A stretch of 64,000 nt of DNA from Affinundibacterium fentianense. Its GTDB lineage: Bacteria; Pseudomonadota; Gammaproteobacteria; Burkholderiales; Burkholderiaceae_D. A program made the translations under genes and the position numbers. The stretch is from contig NZ_JAGSPJ010000001.1 of the NCBI RefSeq assembly GCF_018139545.1, positions 984,664 through 1,048,663 on the forward strand. Reading direction: 5' to 3'. Of this stretch, positions 17,415 to 24,726 are shown piece by piece (position 1 is the first letter of the stretch; every line of letters starts with the position of its first letter). Under the pieces are notes generated by a model. It was not told where the DNA came from. It did no database searches and worked only from the letters and a program-made list of their open reading frames with translations.

Positions 17415-17805
17415 GATCAATTCCCTTAAAACACTATGCGTATAAAACGCGTTAGTCCAACCCAATTATCACGTGGATAAGGTTTTTTTGTCACTCAAGA
17501 ACAGCAAGTGCATCAGACTTCATCAATCACACAATCGAATTGCCGAAATTGAATGAACCGACTTTATTCATCTCAAACCCATGTTCGTCCTTAGCCCAAA
17601 AAAAATACGGGCGATTGATGAAGCCTAATCGCTCCTACCTGCCGCCAATCGATGATTGCGTCGCAAACCCCAAATTTCACGTATACTCCACCACCCTCTT
17701 CGCGGTTTCATCACTCTTTTTCGAATTCTCGATGCTATTTGAATACCGAAAAAGGAAGCAGCGCCGAATAGACAATCATCGCATCACTCTCCTCAAGGAA
17801 TCCCC
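17415..17805. other. Intergenic region between ccdA and the 17806 gene
   Basis: About 390 bases with divergent genes on each side, so it must hold the ccdA operator/promoter and the promoter of the 17806 gene. A TTGCGT (17656) to TATACT (17682) pair has a 20-base spacer, too long to rely on. No gene is supported. Confidence 0.4.
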
Positions 17806-18135
17806 ATGTCACAAGTTCAATCGTGGTCTGACATTTCAGACACTAGCATTTCTGAAGTCGCCGTACGCCAACAGCATCGTCCTTCTGAAAATTTTAAGTT
17901 CTATAGCAATACCTACGAAGCCAATCAAAGCATCACGATTAAGGCATCACACGGATTTCGTCTGTATGTTTTGACTGGTAGCTGTGCTTTGAACGTCAAC
18001 GGTCAAGTCGTGGAATTGGAAGCGGAGCAATTCATCCAGTTGAAAGACGGTAGTTATGTTTGCGACACAGGCAGCGAAGGCGTGAGTATTGTGAAGGTGT
18101 TTAACGCGGCGAAATCTACCGCAGCGAAGAAATAA
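17806..18135 (+). CDS. Small conserved hypothetical protein, cupin-like
   Basis: 109 residues beginning MSQVQSWSD, with AAGGAA before the start. The middle has a short beta pattern (FRLYVLTGSCALNVNGQVVELEAEQFIQLKDG) suggesting a jelly-roll or cupin-like fold, but no metal-binding His cluster. It ends in a Lys/Ala tail. There is no signal peptide. It lies 24 bases ahead of the next gene, so the two are probably one operon. I cannot name a family. Confidence 0.6.
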   Translation: MSQVQSWSDISDTSISEVAVRQQHRPSENFKFYSNTYEANQSITIKASHGFRLYVLTGSCALNVNGQVVELEAEQFIQLKDGSYVCDTGSEGVSIVKVFNAAKSTAAKK

Positions 18136-18159
18136 CAGAGCAAATAAAAGAGCAAAACC

Positions 18160-18636
18160 ATGTCTGATCAAGAAGTTCAGCTGATTCAAGAAGACCGCGT
18201 GTGGCAAGGCAAAGAATGGACCGCCCGAGTCATCAAAAATGAAGATGACGATGGCTGGGCGGTGGCAATGTATAAAGACGGCCACGCTGAGCCAGCGTTG
18301 GTTGGTCCCTGGACCATGGGTCGCGACAAGAAGAACCCTAAACCCTTAGATCACAACGCCTTCAATACTTTGGTCAAAACCGCCAATGAATTTGTACGCC
18401 GTCATGAGCAACAACTACATGCGACTTTGAACAAAAGTTTGATCATCGCCAGCGACGGAATGGATTACAAAATCTGCTTACAAATCATTCCGGATGAAGA
18501 TGAGCCGTATGCGTATTTGAGTGCACTGGATATGGCTGGCGAACAAATCGCGAAAGTGAAAGTTCGACCTGATTTCAAGTTGAATCAGACTTCAGCGATG
18601 AAGTGGGTGCAGAGCGAATTTGCTCGAATGGATTGA
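18160..18636 (+). CDS. Conserved hypothetical protein (Burkholderiales type)
   Basis: 158 residues, acidic, starting MSDQEVQLIQEDRVWQGKEWTARV. There are repeated WxAxMYKDGHAEP and VGPWTMGRDKKNPKPLD segments, then an alpha-helical middle and a beta-rich end. No signal peptide, membrane segment or catalytic motif is apparent. The arrangement with the preceding small gene, 24 bases apart, points to a shared role. Function is unknown. Confidence 0.6.
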   Translation: MSDQEVQLIQEDRVWQGKEWTARVIKNEDDDGWAVAMYKDGHAEPALVGPWTMGRDKKNPKPLDHNAFNTLVKTANEFVRRHEQQLHATLNKSLIIASDGMDYKICLQIIPDEDEPYAYLSALDMAGEQIAKVKVRPDFKLNQTSAMKWVQSEFARMD

Positions 18637-18832
18637 TAAAATCGCTCTGCTAAACAACGCATTTGACCGGGTTTAGAGCTATCATGGGTAACAGACAATC
18701 TAGCTTGGCGCGAATGCACCGACTATAATCGCTCATCGATTTTGGCGGCAAAGTATTGCCTGAAAAATTTAGAGAAGCACTAAGTGAGATTACTCACTCG
18801 AGCAAACCACTCACTCTCAAAGGGGATGGATC

Positions 18833-19225
18833 ATGAAAAAAAGCATACAAGTAACGGCTCTCTTGGCTGCATTTAGTGGAGGCATGTTCGTAAATTGGGC
18901 GCTTGCACAAGTGACCGCCTCCGAGGATCCACTCATCATAGAGCCGACCCACTACAAAGTCCGTTTCGAAAACGATAGGGTTCGAGTGTTGGAGGGCTTT
19001 GATGCTCCCGGAGAAAAGATCGCCATGCATGGACACCCTGACACGCTAATGGTGGTCCTTTCCCCCTTCAAACGTAAGCTTACTTTGGGAAACGGGCGGA
19101 TCATCGAGACAGAATCCAAACCCGGTGACGTGAGATGGATGCCGAAGCAATCCCATGCTGGCGAGAACATCGGAGATACGGAAACTCGCGCTTTGTTTAT
19201 CGAGTTCAAACAACCAGCGCGCTAA
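18833..19225 (+). CDS. Secreted cupin-domain protein
   Basis: 130 residues. The N-terminus is a signal peptide (MKKSIQVTALLAAFSGG...ALAQ). The mature part is a single cupin barrel: PGEKIAMHGHPDTLMVV (two His of motif 1) and GDVRWMPKQSHAGENIG (a His in motif 2). Such proteins often bind a metal or small ligand in the periplasm. AAAGGGGATG is a good ribosome binding site before the ATG. It lies alone. The substrate is unknown. Confidence 0.7.
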   Translation: MKKSIQVTALLAAFSGGMFVNWALAQVTASEDPLIIEPTHYKVRFENDRVRVLEGFDAPGEKIAMHGHPDTLMVVLSPFKRKLTLGNGRIIETESKPGDVRWMPKQSHAGENIGDTETRALFIEFKQPAR

Positions 19226-19425
19226 CAAAAACCTCAAACCGAATGAGCCCCAATTTATATTGTAGTCTCGGGGCTAACGTGAAAAAACGGAGGTTTTTGA
19301 TTTAAGATAGGGAAACATCCTGGCAATCTTTCTCAGAATGCAGAGTATTTTTGCCATACCAATTTACCCTGCAATTTAGCTAATCTAGAAAATCACATTT
19401 CTATACTGCGTCACAGTTTAGGATT

Positions 19426-20433
19426 CTAATCCGCAATCATCTGCAACACCACTTTGCCCTTCGCCCTGCCTTGCTCAAGATAAGCCAAACCTTGTAACGC
19501 ATCATCAAAACCAAATACTTTATCGACCACAGAGCGAATCTTGCCCGCTTCGAGTAGTGCTGCGATGGCACTTAATTGTTGGCCGTCTGGTCGTACGAAC
19601 ATAAAACTATAATTGGCGTTACGGCTCTTGGCGAGGCGTCGAATCTTGCTGCTGATTAGACTAAAGAGGAGAGGCATAATGACATTCATGCCACGGGCGC
19701 GGGCGAAGTTGGCGTCTGGCGGACCAACTAGCGAGACTACATTGCTGCCTGGGGCGAGAATCTTGAATGTTTTTTCTAGCTCCGCGTCTCTCATGGTTCC
19801 TAATACCGCGTCATAGCCTTGTAAGACATTTTCAAACTCTTGTTTCTTGTAATCGACGACTTCATCGGCGCCAAGTTCGCGTACCAATTCAACATTGCCG
19901 GTGCTGGTGGTGGTCGCTACGAAGGCGCCAATTTGTTTTGCTAATTGAATCGCGATAGTACCAATGCCGCCAGCGCCGGCCGGAATAAAAATCTTCTGGC
20001 CGCGTTTTAATTGCATACGCTCATGCAAAGCTTGCCACGCCGTCAGCGCAACCATAGGCAGAACCGCAGCTTCAACAAAACTGATGTTGCTCGGTTTGTG
20101 GGCAACTGCGCTTTCGGGTACTGCGACGAATTCGGCAAAGCTGCCTCTATCCATGTCGAAGACACTGGCGAATACCGCATCGCCTACCTTGAAGTGTCGC
20201 ACAGCTCCGCCCACTTGAACCACGACGCCAGCCAGATCACTACCCATCACAGCGGGAAGCTGAAACTTGAGGATAGGTTTAAACATACCTTTCGGGATCA
20301 TATTGTCGATTGGGTTGATGCCCGCTGCATGAATTTGAACGAGTACTTCATTCGATTTGATCGTTGGACGGGCTAGTTCGGCAAATTCCAATGTTTGCTT
20401 TGCGCCATAGCCTTTGAGGACAAGTGCTTTCAT
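19426..20433 (-). CDS. NAD(P)-dependent alcohol dehydrogenase / quinone oxidoreductase (MDR family)
   Basis: 335 residues of the medium-chain dehydrogenase/reductase type, QOR-like and without the zinc-ligand pattern. Features: GINPIDNMIPKG, an AGVVVQVGG segment, a GAGGIGTIAIQLAKQIGA dinucleotide-binding motif, and the C-terminal DDALQGLAYLEQGRAKGKVVL. It probably reduces quinones or enones with NADPH. It lies 35 bases after the SDR gene on the same strand, so both are likely one operon. A TetR gene lies upstream, suggesting inducible expression. Confidence 0.85.
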   Translation of the reverse strand: MKALVLKGYGAKQTLEFAELARPTIKSNEVLVQIHAAGINPIDNMIPKGMFKPILKFQLPAVMGSDLAGVVVQVGGAVRHFKVGDAVFASVFDMDRGSFAEFVAVPESAVAHKPSNISFVEAAVLPMVALTAWQALHERMQLKRGQKIFIPAGAGGIGTIAIQLAKQIGAFVATTTSTGNVELVRELGADEVVDYKKQEFENVLQGYDAVLGTMRDAELEKTFKILAPGSNVVSLVGPPDANFARARGMNVIMPLLFSLISSKIRRLAKSRNANYSFMFVRPDGQQLSAIAALLEAGKIRSVVDKVFGFDDALQGLAYLEQGRAKGKVVLQMIAD

Positions 20434-20468
20434 GTTGTGCTTTCTGAATAGGAAGAAGGTAGATTGAA

Positions 20469-21275
20469 TTAAGCCAGCCGCAAATCTTTGCGCAGACCTG
20501 CGTCGAGCAAAGCCGCTGGTGCATAGCTGCGTAATAAGCGTAAGCGCGCCGCCATCACGCCTGCGGTATAGCGCAATTTAGGCTTGCGAGCCTGCGCTGC
20601 TTTGAGCACGATTTGAGCGACTAGCTCTGGACTATCGGCACTTGCCAATACGGCTCGCAGATGCGCATCGACGGCAGTACGTACCTCGTGGTAATCGCCC
20701 AGTAAAGCATCGCCCTCCACCACATTCGCACCAAATGCTGTATTGGTGTAGGCAGGTTCGACCACAATGGAACGGATGCCCCATTGGCGAATTTCATGAT
20801 CGAGCGATTCTGAATAGCCTTCGATCGCATGTTTGCTTGCCGAGTAGAGAGCACCATAAGGCATTGGCAAAAATCCCAACACTGAGCCGATCTGAATGAT
20901 GCGACCAGCACGCTGGCGTCGCATGTGCGGCAATACTGCACGCGTCATCCGCACGGCACCAAAGAAATTGGTGTCGAACAGCGACTGTGCTTGTGCCAAT
21001 GAACTTTCTTCTGCACCAGCAGGTGCAATACCAAATCCGGCATTATTCACCAGTAAGTCGATGCGCCCTTCTTTCTGTATCACCGCATCCACCGCTTGCT
21101 GTACTGAGACGTCGTCAGTGACATCCAAGCTCAGCATGGCATATGGGCGTTGACCGCCTTTTGCACCATGACGGCTGGTGCCATACACGGTGTAACCCGA
21201 GGCGGTAAGTTGTTTGGCGACCGCTTCACCAATACCGGATGAGGCACCGGTGACCAAAGCTATTTGTTTGTTCAT
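20469..21275 (-). CDS. Short-chain dehydrogenase/reductase (SDR)
   Basis: 268 residues, classical SDR. The N-terminus has the TGASSGIG nucleotide-binding motif, then VNNAGFG and the catalytic YSASK. Start at 21275 with AAAGGA ahead. It shares an operon with the MDR gene downstream and is preceded by a MITE-like element and a probable TetR operator. Together the two oxidoreductases may process an unknown aldehyde, ketone or quinone. The TetR gene 363 bases upstream on the same strand is the likely regulator. Confidence 0.9.
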   Translation of the reverse strand: MNKQIALVTGASSGIGEAVAKQLTASGYTVYGTSRHGAKGGQRPYAMLSLDVTDDVSVQQAVDAVIQKEGRIDLLVNNAGFGIAPAGAEESSLAQAQSLFDTNFFGAVRMTRAVLPHMRRQRAGRIIQIGSVLGFLPMPYGALYSASKHAIEGYSESLDHEIRQWGIRSIVVEPAYTNTAFGANVVEGDALLGDYHEVRTAVDAHLRAVLASADSPELVAQIVLKAAQARKPKLRYTAGVMAARLRLLRSYAPAALLDAGLRKDLRLA

Positions 21276-21300
21276 CTTAATTTCCTTTATTTCTTTGGGT

Positions 21301-21419
21301 CTTACGCAAAACAGACGCTAACGTCGTTGTTGTCGCCTCGCCCCTCTGCCTCCGCAGAGGCAGTCCAAGCAAGCGTACTGTCTTCGACGACGCGCCTAGC
21401 TAGCGCAATTTTTCGTAAG
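21301..21419. repeat. MITE-like inverted-repeat element
   Basis: A ~119-bp element between TetR and SDR genes with imperfect ends CTTACGCAAAA (left) and TTTTTCGTAAG (right). Inside, a 7-bp hairpin CCTCTGC-CTCC-GCAGAGG lies at 21343-21360, and GACGCTA/TAGC segments also match across. The terminal symmetry, internal hairpin and lack of coding suggest a small non-autonomous element or a complex REP. No target-site duplication is obvious. It lies in the SDR promoter region. Confidence 0.5.
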
Positions 21420-21505
21420 CCCTATCCTTCATTAATTGAGACATTTTTCAATGCATTCTTTAAAACACTACTAAGTTGATCATTCAAACTGCAAATTTCC
21501 ACAAA

Positions 21506-21521
21506 TATGACGATCATCATA
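21506..21521. promoter_or_regulatory. Candidate TetR operator in the SDR promoter region
   Basis: The 16-base sequence TATGACGATCATCATA is palindromic at 7 of 8 pairs. The plus strand reads almost the same as the site at 22244-22259 over the TetR start (13 of 15 aligned bases identical). Its place upstream of the SDR gene fits a repressor site. Confidence 0.5.
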
Positions 21522-21637
21522 TTTTTTATTAAAAAAAACGAGATTCTTACATCTGAATCTCTTTTTTGGATCTTGTATGGATCTCGCATCGAGATCCAAC
21601 ATTTAAATCTTCAAATTACTGCGACTGTTGCCCTGCT

Positions 21638-22258
21638 TTATTTTTCAAGCACTGCCAAATGCTTAAGTGCAGCCTGACGCAAAGCCGCAGACAACTTGGG
21701 ATCATCCACTGCGCGTGAAACAATCGTCGTACCAATCAAACTACACAGCAACAGCATCGCTCTTTCATGCGCGACAGACTGCCCCCAATCTGGCATCTGT
21801 CTGGCAATCAAATCAATCATCTCTTTAATATGCACCGTCGCCGCGCGACGTACCTCTGGCGCTTGACGCGGCATCTCAGAACCGAGTGCAGACACGGGGC
21901 AACCTGTCTCAATCAACTGCATATGTTCTTCAGACAAATAAGCCTGGATAATGTGTTGCAGGGCCTCGCCAGGTGGTGCTGCTGCGGCAATCTGCGCCGC
22001 GATCGCCACCGACTCCGCACCAGCACGATCCCCCGCCTCCGCCAACAAGGCATCTCGCGATGGAAAGTGCGCATAAAAACCACCATGCGTTAAACCAGCT
22101 TCTTTCATGATATCCGCCACGCCAGTGCCGTCATAGCCACTACGCCGAATCGCACGCGATGCGACCTCGACAATACGCTCATGGCTCGCTTCTTTGCGAG
22201 ATTGCGTCGTTGAATTGCTTGAAGAACGGCTGGATTTAGTTTTCATGATGGTCATCAT
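21638..22258 (-). CDS. TetR/AcrR family transcriptional regulator
   Basis: 206 residues. The N-terminal half (about residues 20-70) is a TetR DNA-binding domain: RIVEVASRAIRRSGYDGTGVADIMKEAGLTHGGFYAHFPSRDAL. The C-terminal ligand-binding half is helical with Cys in GCPVSALGSEMP, a pattern of the QacR/YbjK-like branch that often senses electrophiles or quinones. Two alternative starts exist (22258 and MKTKSS at 22246); neither has a clear ribosome binding site. It is leftward like the SDR and MDR genes, so probably it represses them and itself. See the paired palindromes. Confidence 0.88.
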   Translation of the reverse strand: MMTIMKTKSSRSSSNSTTQSRKEASHERIVEVASRAIRRSGYDGTGVADIMKEAGLTHGGFYAHFPSRDALLAEAGDRAGAESVAIAAQIAAAAPPGEALQHIIQAYLSEEHMQLIETGCPVSALGSEMPRQAPEVRRAATVHIKEMIDLIARQMPDWGQSVAHERAMLLLCSLIGTTIVSRAVDDPKLSAALRQAALKHLAVLEK

Positions 22259-22259
22259 A
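22244..22259. promoter_or_regulatory. Candidate TetR autoregulatory operator
   Basis: The plus strand reads CATGATGGTCATCATA, which contains ATGATG-GT-CATCAT, a perfect 14-base palindrome lying over the TetR start codons. The same palindrome with one mismatch appears at 21506-21521. Confidence 0.5.
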
Positions 22260-22752
22260 TCACAATGAATTCAAACATGCTCGTCAATACGCAATATCGC
22301 CAAATTACTTACTTATTATACAAATTCATTGCGTCACTTCATTAGAGTAAAAAGTGATGAGCACTATCATCCTGCGATCAACACTACGCGGTGAAAGACA
22401 CTATTTCTTCAAGCCAAATGCGACTGTCGTATGGCAAAATGCGCAACTCAAACTCTATTGAGAGTAGATTCCCTATTGCACATCGTCTGCATGACGCGCA
22501 TTGCTTTCGACTATACGTAGGTGAAAAAAGCATTATTTGCAGCCCGAATCCAGTTGCTCGCAAACTTCCTTTAATTTTAGCAAGCCAATTCTTTCAACTT
22601 TCAACCTTCACTCATGCCCGCTATTGCTTCATTCGTCACATCAGGATTTTCTCGTTGGTGAATGTCAACGACACTTCTATCAACGCCAACAGCGTCATCT
22701 TTACGAGAAAACAAAACAAGCAGACGTTTCATTCATTGAGGAGCAAGACCCT
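22260..22752. other. Intergenic region before the two-component system
   Basis: About 490 bases. It should hold the divergent TetR and kinase promoters. Open frames exist but none has a family pattern or a good ribosome binding site, and they read into the kinase frame. I see no clear gene. Confidence 0.4.
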
Positions 22753-23748
22753 ATGACCACCCCTATTTCATCCCTAAGCAAACGTGAGCGATTATTTCGC
22801 CTTGGTTACTTATTGTTCGGTATCAACTTACCTGAGCAAGATCAATCGACTTCAGCAAATTCCTCACTGTCGACAAGCTCGGCAAGCGAACTGAAGAAAC
22901 TTGTACTCCGCATTTTCTTGGCCGTCGCATTCGCGCTGGCTTGTGTTTATTTGATTTCAAGCTTCGAGGATTTTGTAAGCGGTTTTATCGATGGCTGGAA
23001 TATGGCAGGCAATGCGGACGATTTGAAATTCGAGACGTGGCGCATGTCGCAACAATTGCTGTTGAGCTTGCTCGCTGTCATGTGGTTCCTAACACATAAC
23101 TTCTTATTGAAACGTGCCATCGCACAAACAATCGCACGTCACGATGCTGAACGTGAACGCGCCAATCGATTGGAAATCACCAGCACGCTGCAGTTACTCA
23201 AAGCGCAAATTGAGCCACACTTTTTGTTCAATACATTGGGTCTGGTACAACACTTAGCCGAACCCACCGCACCGCAAGCCGCAGCGCTCACCGCTGATTT
23301 GATTCAGTTTTTGCGCGCCACACTGGAGAGCTTAAGGTCAGATACGATTTCACTGGAAGACGATTGCAAAACTTGCGATGCCTACCTCAAAATTATGCAA
23401 ACGCGCTTACCTCGTCGTTTAAGTTATGCCATCGATTGCGAGCCCAGATTACAGCAATTTCGATTGCCATCGGCTTTACTACTCACTTTGGTCGAAAACG
23501 CAATCAAACATGGGATTGAGCCCGCCGTTGATGGTGGTCATATCAACATCGTCGCGCATCAAGTCGATCAACAAGTCCACATTACCGTTATCGATACAGG
23601 GCTTGGATTTGGAGACGATATTGGACATGGTTTAGGTCTCGAGCATATTCGCAATCGATTGGCGCTTAGCTATGGCGACAAGGCAAAGCTAGAACTAGAA
23701 GAAAATGAACCGCGTGGCGTGATTGCACGCTTGGTATTGCCAACATAA
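22753..23748 (+). CDS. LytS/YehU-type sensor histidine kinase
   Basis: 331 residues from the ATG at 22753 (MTTPISSLSKRER), with GAGGAG upstream; the longer frame from 22537 has no kinase content. Two membrane segments (about residues 50-70 and 100-118) precede a His_kinase domain with the phospho-acceptor in QIEPHFLFNTL (His 156) and an ATP-binding HATPase domain (LVENAIKHGI, then DTGLGF, GHGLGLEHIRNRL). The sensor region is short. The LytTR response regulator follows 29 bases later, so they form one operon. Confidence 0.9.
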   Translation: MTTPISSLSKRERLFRLGYLLFGINLPEQDQSTSANSSLSTSSASELKKLVLRIFLAVAFALACVYLISSFEDFVSGFIDGWNMAGNADDLKFETWRMSQQLLLSLLAVMWFLTHNFLLKRAIAQTIARHDAERERANRLEITSTLQLLKAQIEPHFLFNTLGLVQHLAEPTAPQAAALTADLIQFLRATLESLRSDTISLEDDCKTCDAYLKIMQTRLPRRLSYAIDCEPRLQQFRLPSALLLTLVENAIKHGIEPAVDGGHINIVAHQVDQQVHITVIDTGLGFGDDIGHGLGLEHIRNRLALSYGDKAKLELEENEPRGVIARLVLPT

Positions 23749-23777
23749 TTTCAGACTATCCACCGAATAGAAAATAT

Positions 23778-24590
23778 ATGAATCATTTAGTCCAATCCAC
23801 GTTTACAGTGCTAATCGCCGAAGATGAAGACATGATGCGCGAACGCCTTGTCTCGCAATTGAAACAGTGCTGCCCGCAAGCCCAAATTGTCGCGATTGCT
23901 GAGAATGGCAATGATGCCTGGGACTTGTGGTTAAAGCATGAACCGGATGTGGTATTCCTCGATATTCAAATGCCTGGATTAAGCGGGCTGGCCGTTGCAG
24001 AACGAATTCGCGCACGTTCACACATCGTCTTTGTCACCGCCTACGATCAACATGCGTTGCAAGCGTTTGAACATGCAGCGCTCGATTACCTGCTTAAACC
24101 CGTGACCCTAGAACGCTTAGAGCAAACGATCAAGCGTCTCGTTGAACGCATTCAAAGTTCAGGCAAGCTCATTTCGCAAACGGTAGAAAGTAGTATCTCA
24201 AAATCACAGACGGAAGCACTAAATAGCATTGCTCATGAAAACCAAGCGAACGAAAAAAAGACCAAACCAAAATGGCTCAGGGCCAGTGTTGGCAAGCAAA
24301 TTCGCTTGATTCATCTCAATGATATTTTATTCTTGCAATCAGATACCAAGTACACACGCATCGTAACCAAAGACGGTGAAGCTTATATTCGCACGGCACT
24401 CAAAGATTTAATCGAGATGCTGGATCCAGAAATTTTCTGGCAAATTCATCGCGGCACGGTGGTGAACGCACACGCGATTGAATCAGCAGAAAGAATCGAT
24501 AGCGAACGCTTAGAAGTGAATCTAAAGAACTGTACGGAACGCTTAACGGTAAGCAGAAGCTTCGGCTATTTATTCAGAGAATCCAGTTGA
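23778..24590 (+). CDS. LytTR-family response regulator
   Basis: 270 residues. The receiver domain (about 10-125) has the acidic pair Glu15/Asp16, phospho-acceptor Asp62 in FLDIQMPG, Thr87 and Lys107. The C-terminal LytTR DNA-binding domain (about 170-268) has IRLIHLNDILFLQSDTKYTRI and FWQIHRGTVVNAHAI. The LytS-type kinase lies 29 bases before it. LytTR proteins bind paired direct repeats; I did not identify such repeats here. The next gene, a surface lipoprotein, is 137 bases downstream. Confidence 0.93.
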   Translation: MNHLVQSTFTVLIAEDEDMMRERLVSQLKQCCPQAQIVAIAENGNDAWDLWLKHEPDVVFLDIQMPGLSGLAVAERIRARSHIVFVTAYDQHALQAFEHAALDYLLKPVTLERLEQTIKRLVERIQSSGKLISQTVESSISKSQTEALNSIAHENQANEKKTKPKWLRASVGKQIRLIHLNDILFLQSDTKYTRIVTKDGEAYIRTALKDLIEMLDPEIFWQIHRGTVVNAHAIESAERIDSERLEVNLKNCTERLTVSRSFGYLFRESS

Positions 24591-24726
24591 GTCGAAGCAG
24601 AGTTTCACTTCGCAGAAGTGTCTGACCTCACTAAGCTAAAGTTGCGCATCCAATCTAGCAAATTTAAATTGATTTTTTAATTACTTTCAGTGTCTAATAT
24701 GCGCCTACTTTAAGGGGGGGGAATTA

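Noticed and set aside
22391-22756. Plus-strand ORF of 121 codons ahead of the kinase
   Set aside because: No domain and it only overlaps the kinase start; the kinase itself begins at 22753.
24606-24620. CACTTC-GCA-GAAGTG hairpin as terminator of the regulator gene
   Set aside because: Six-base stem with no T-run after it; too weak to list as terminator.
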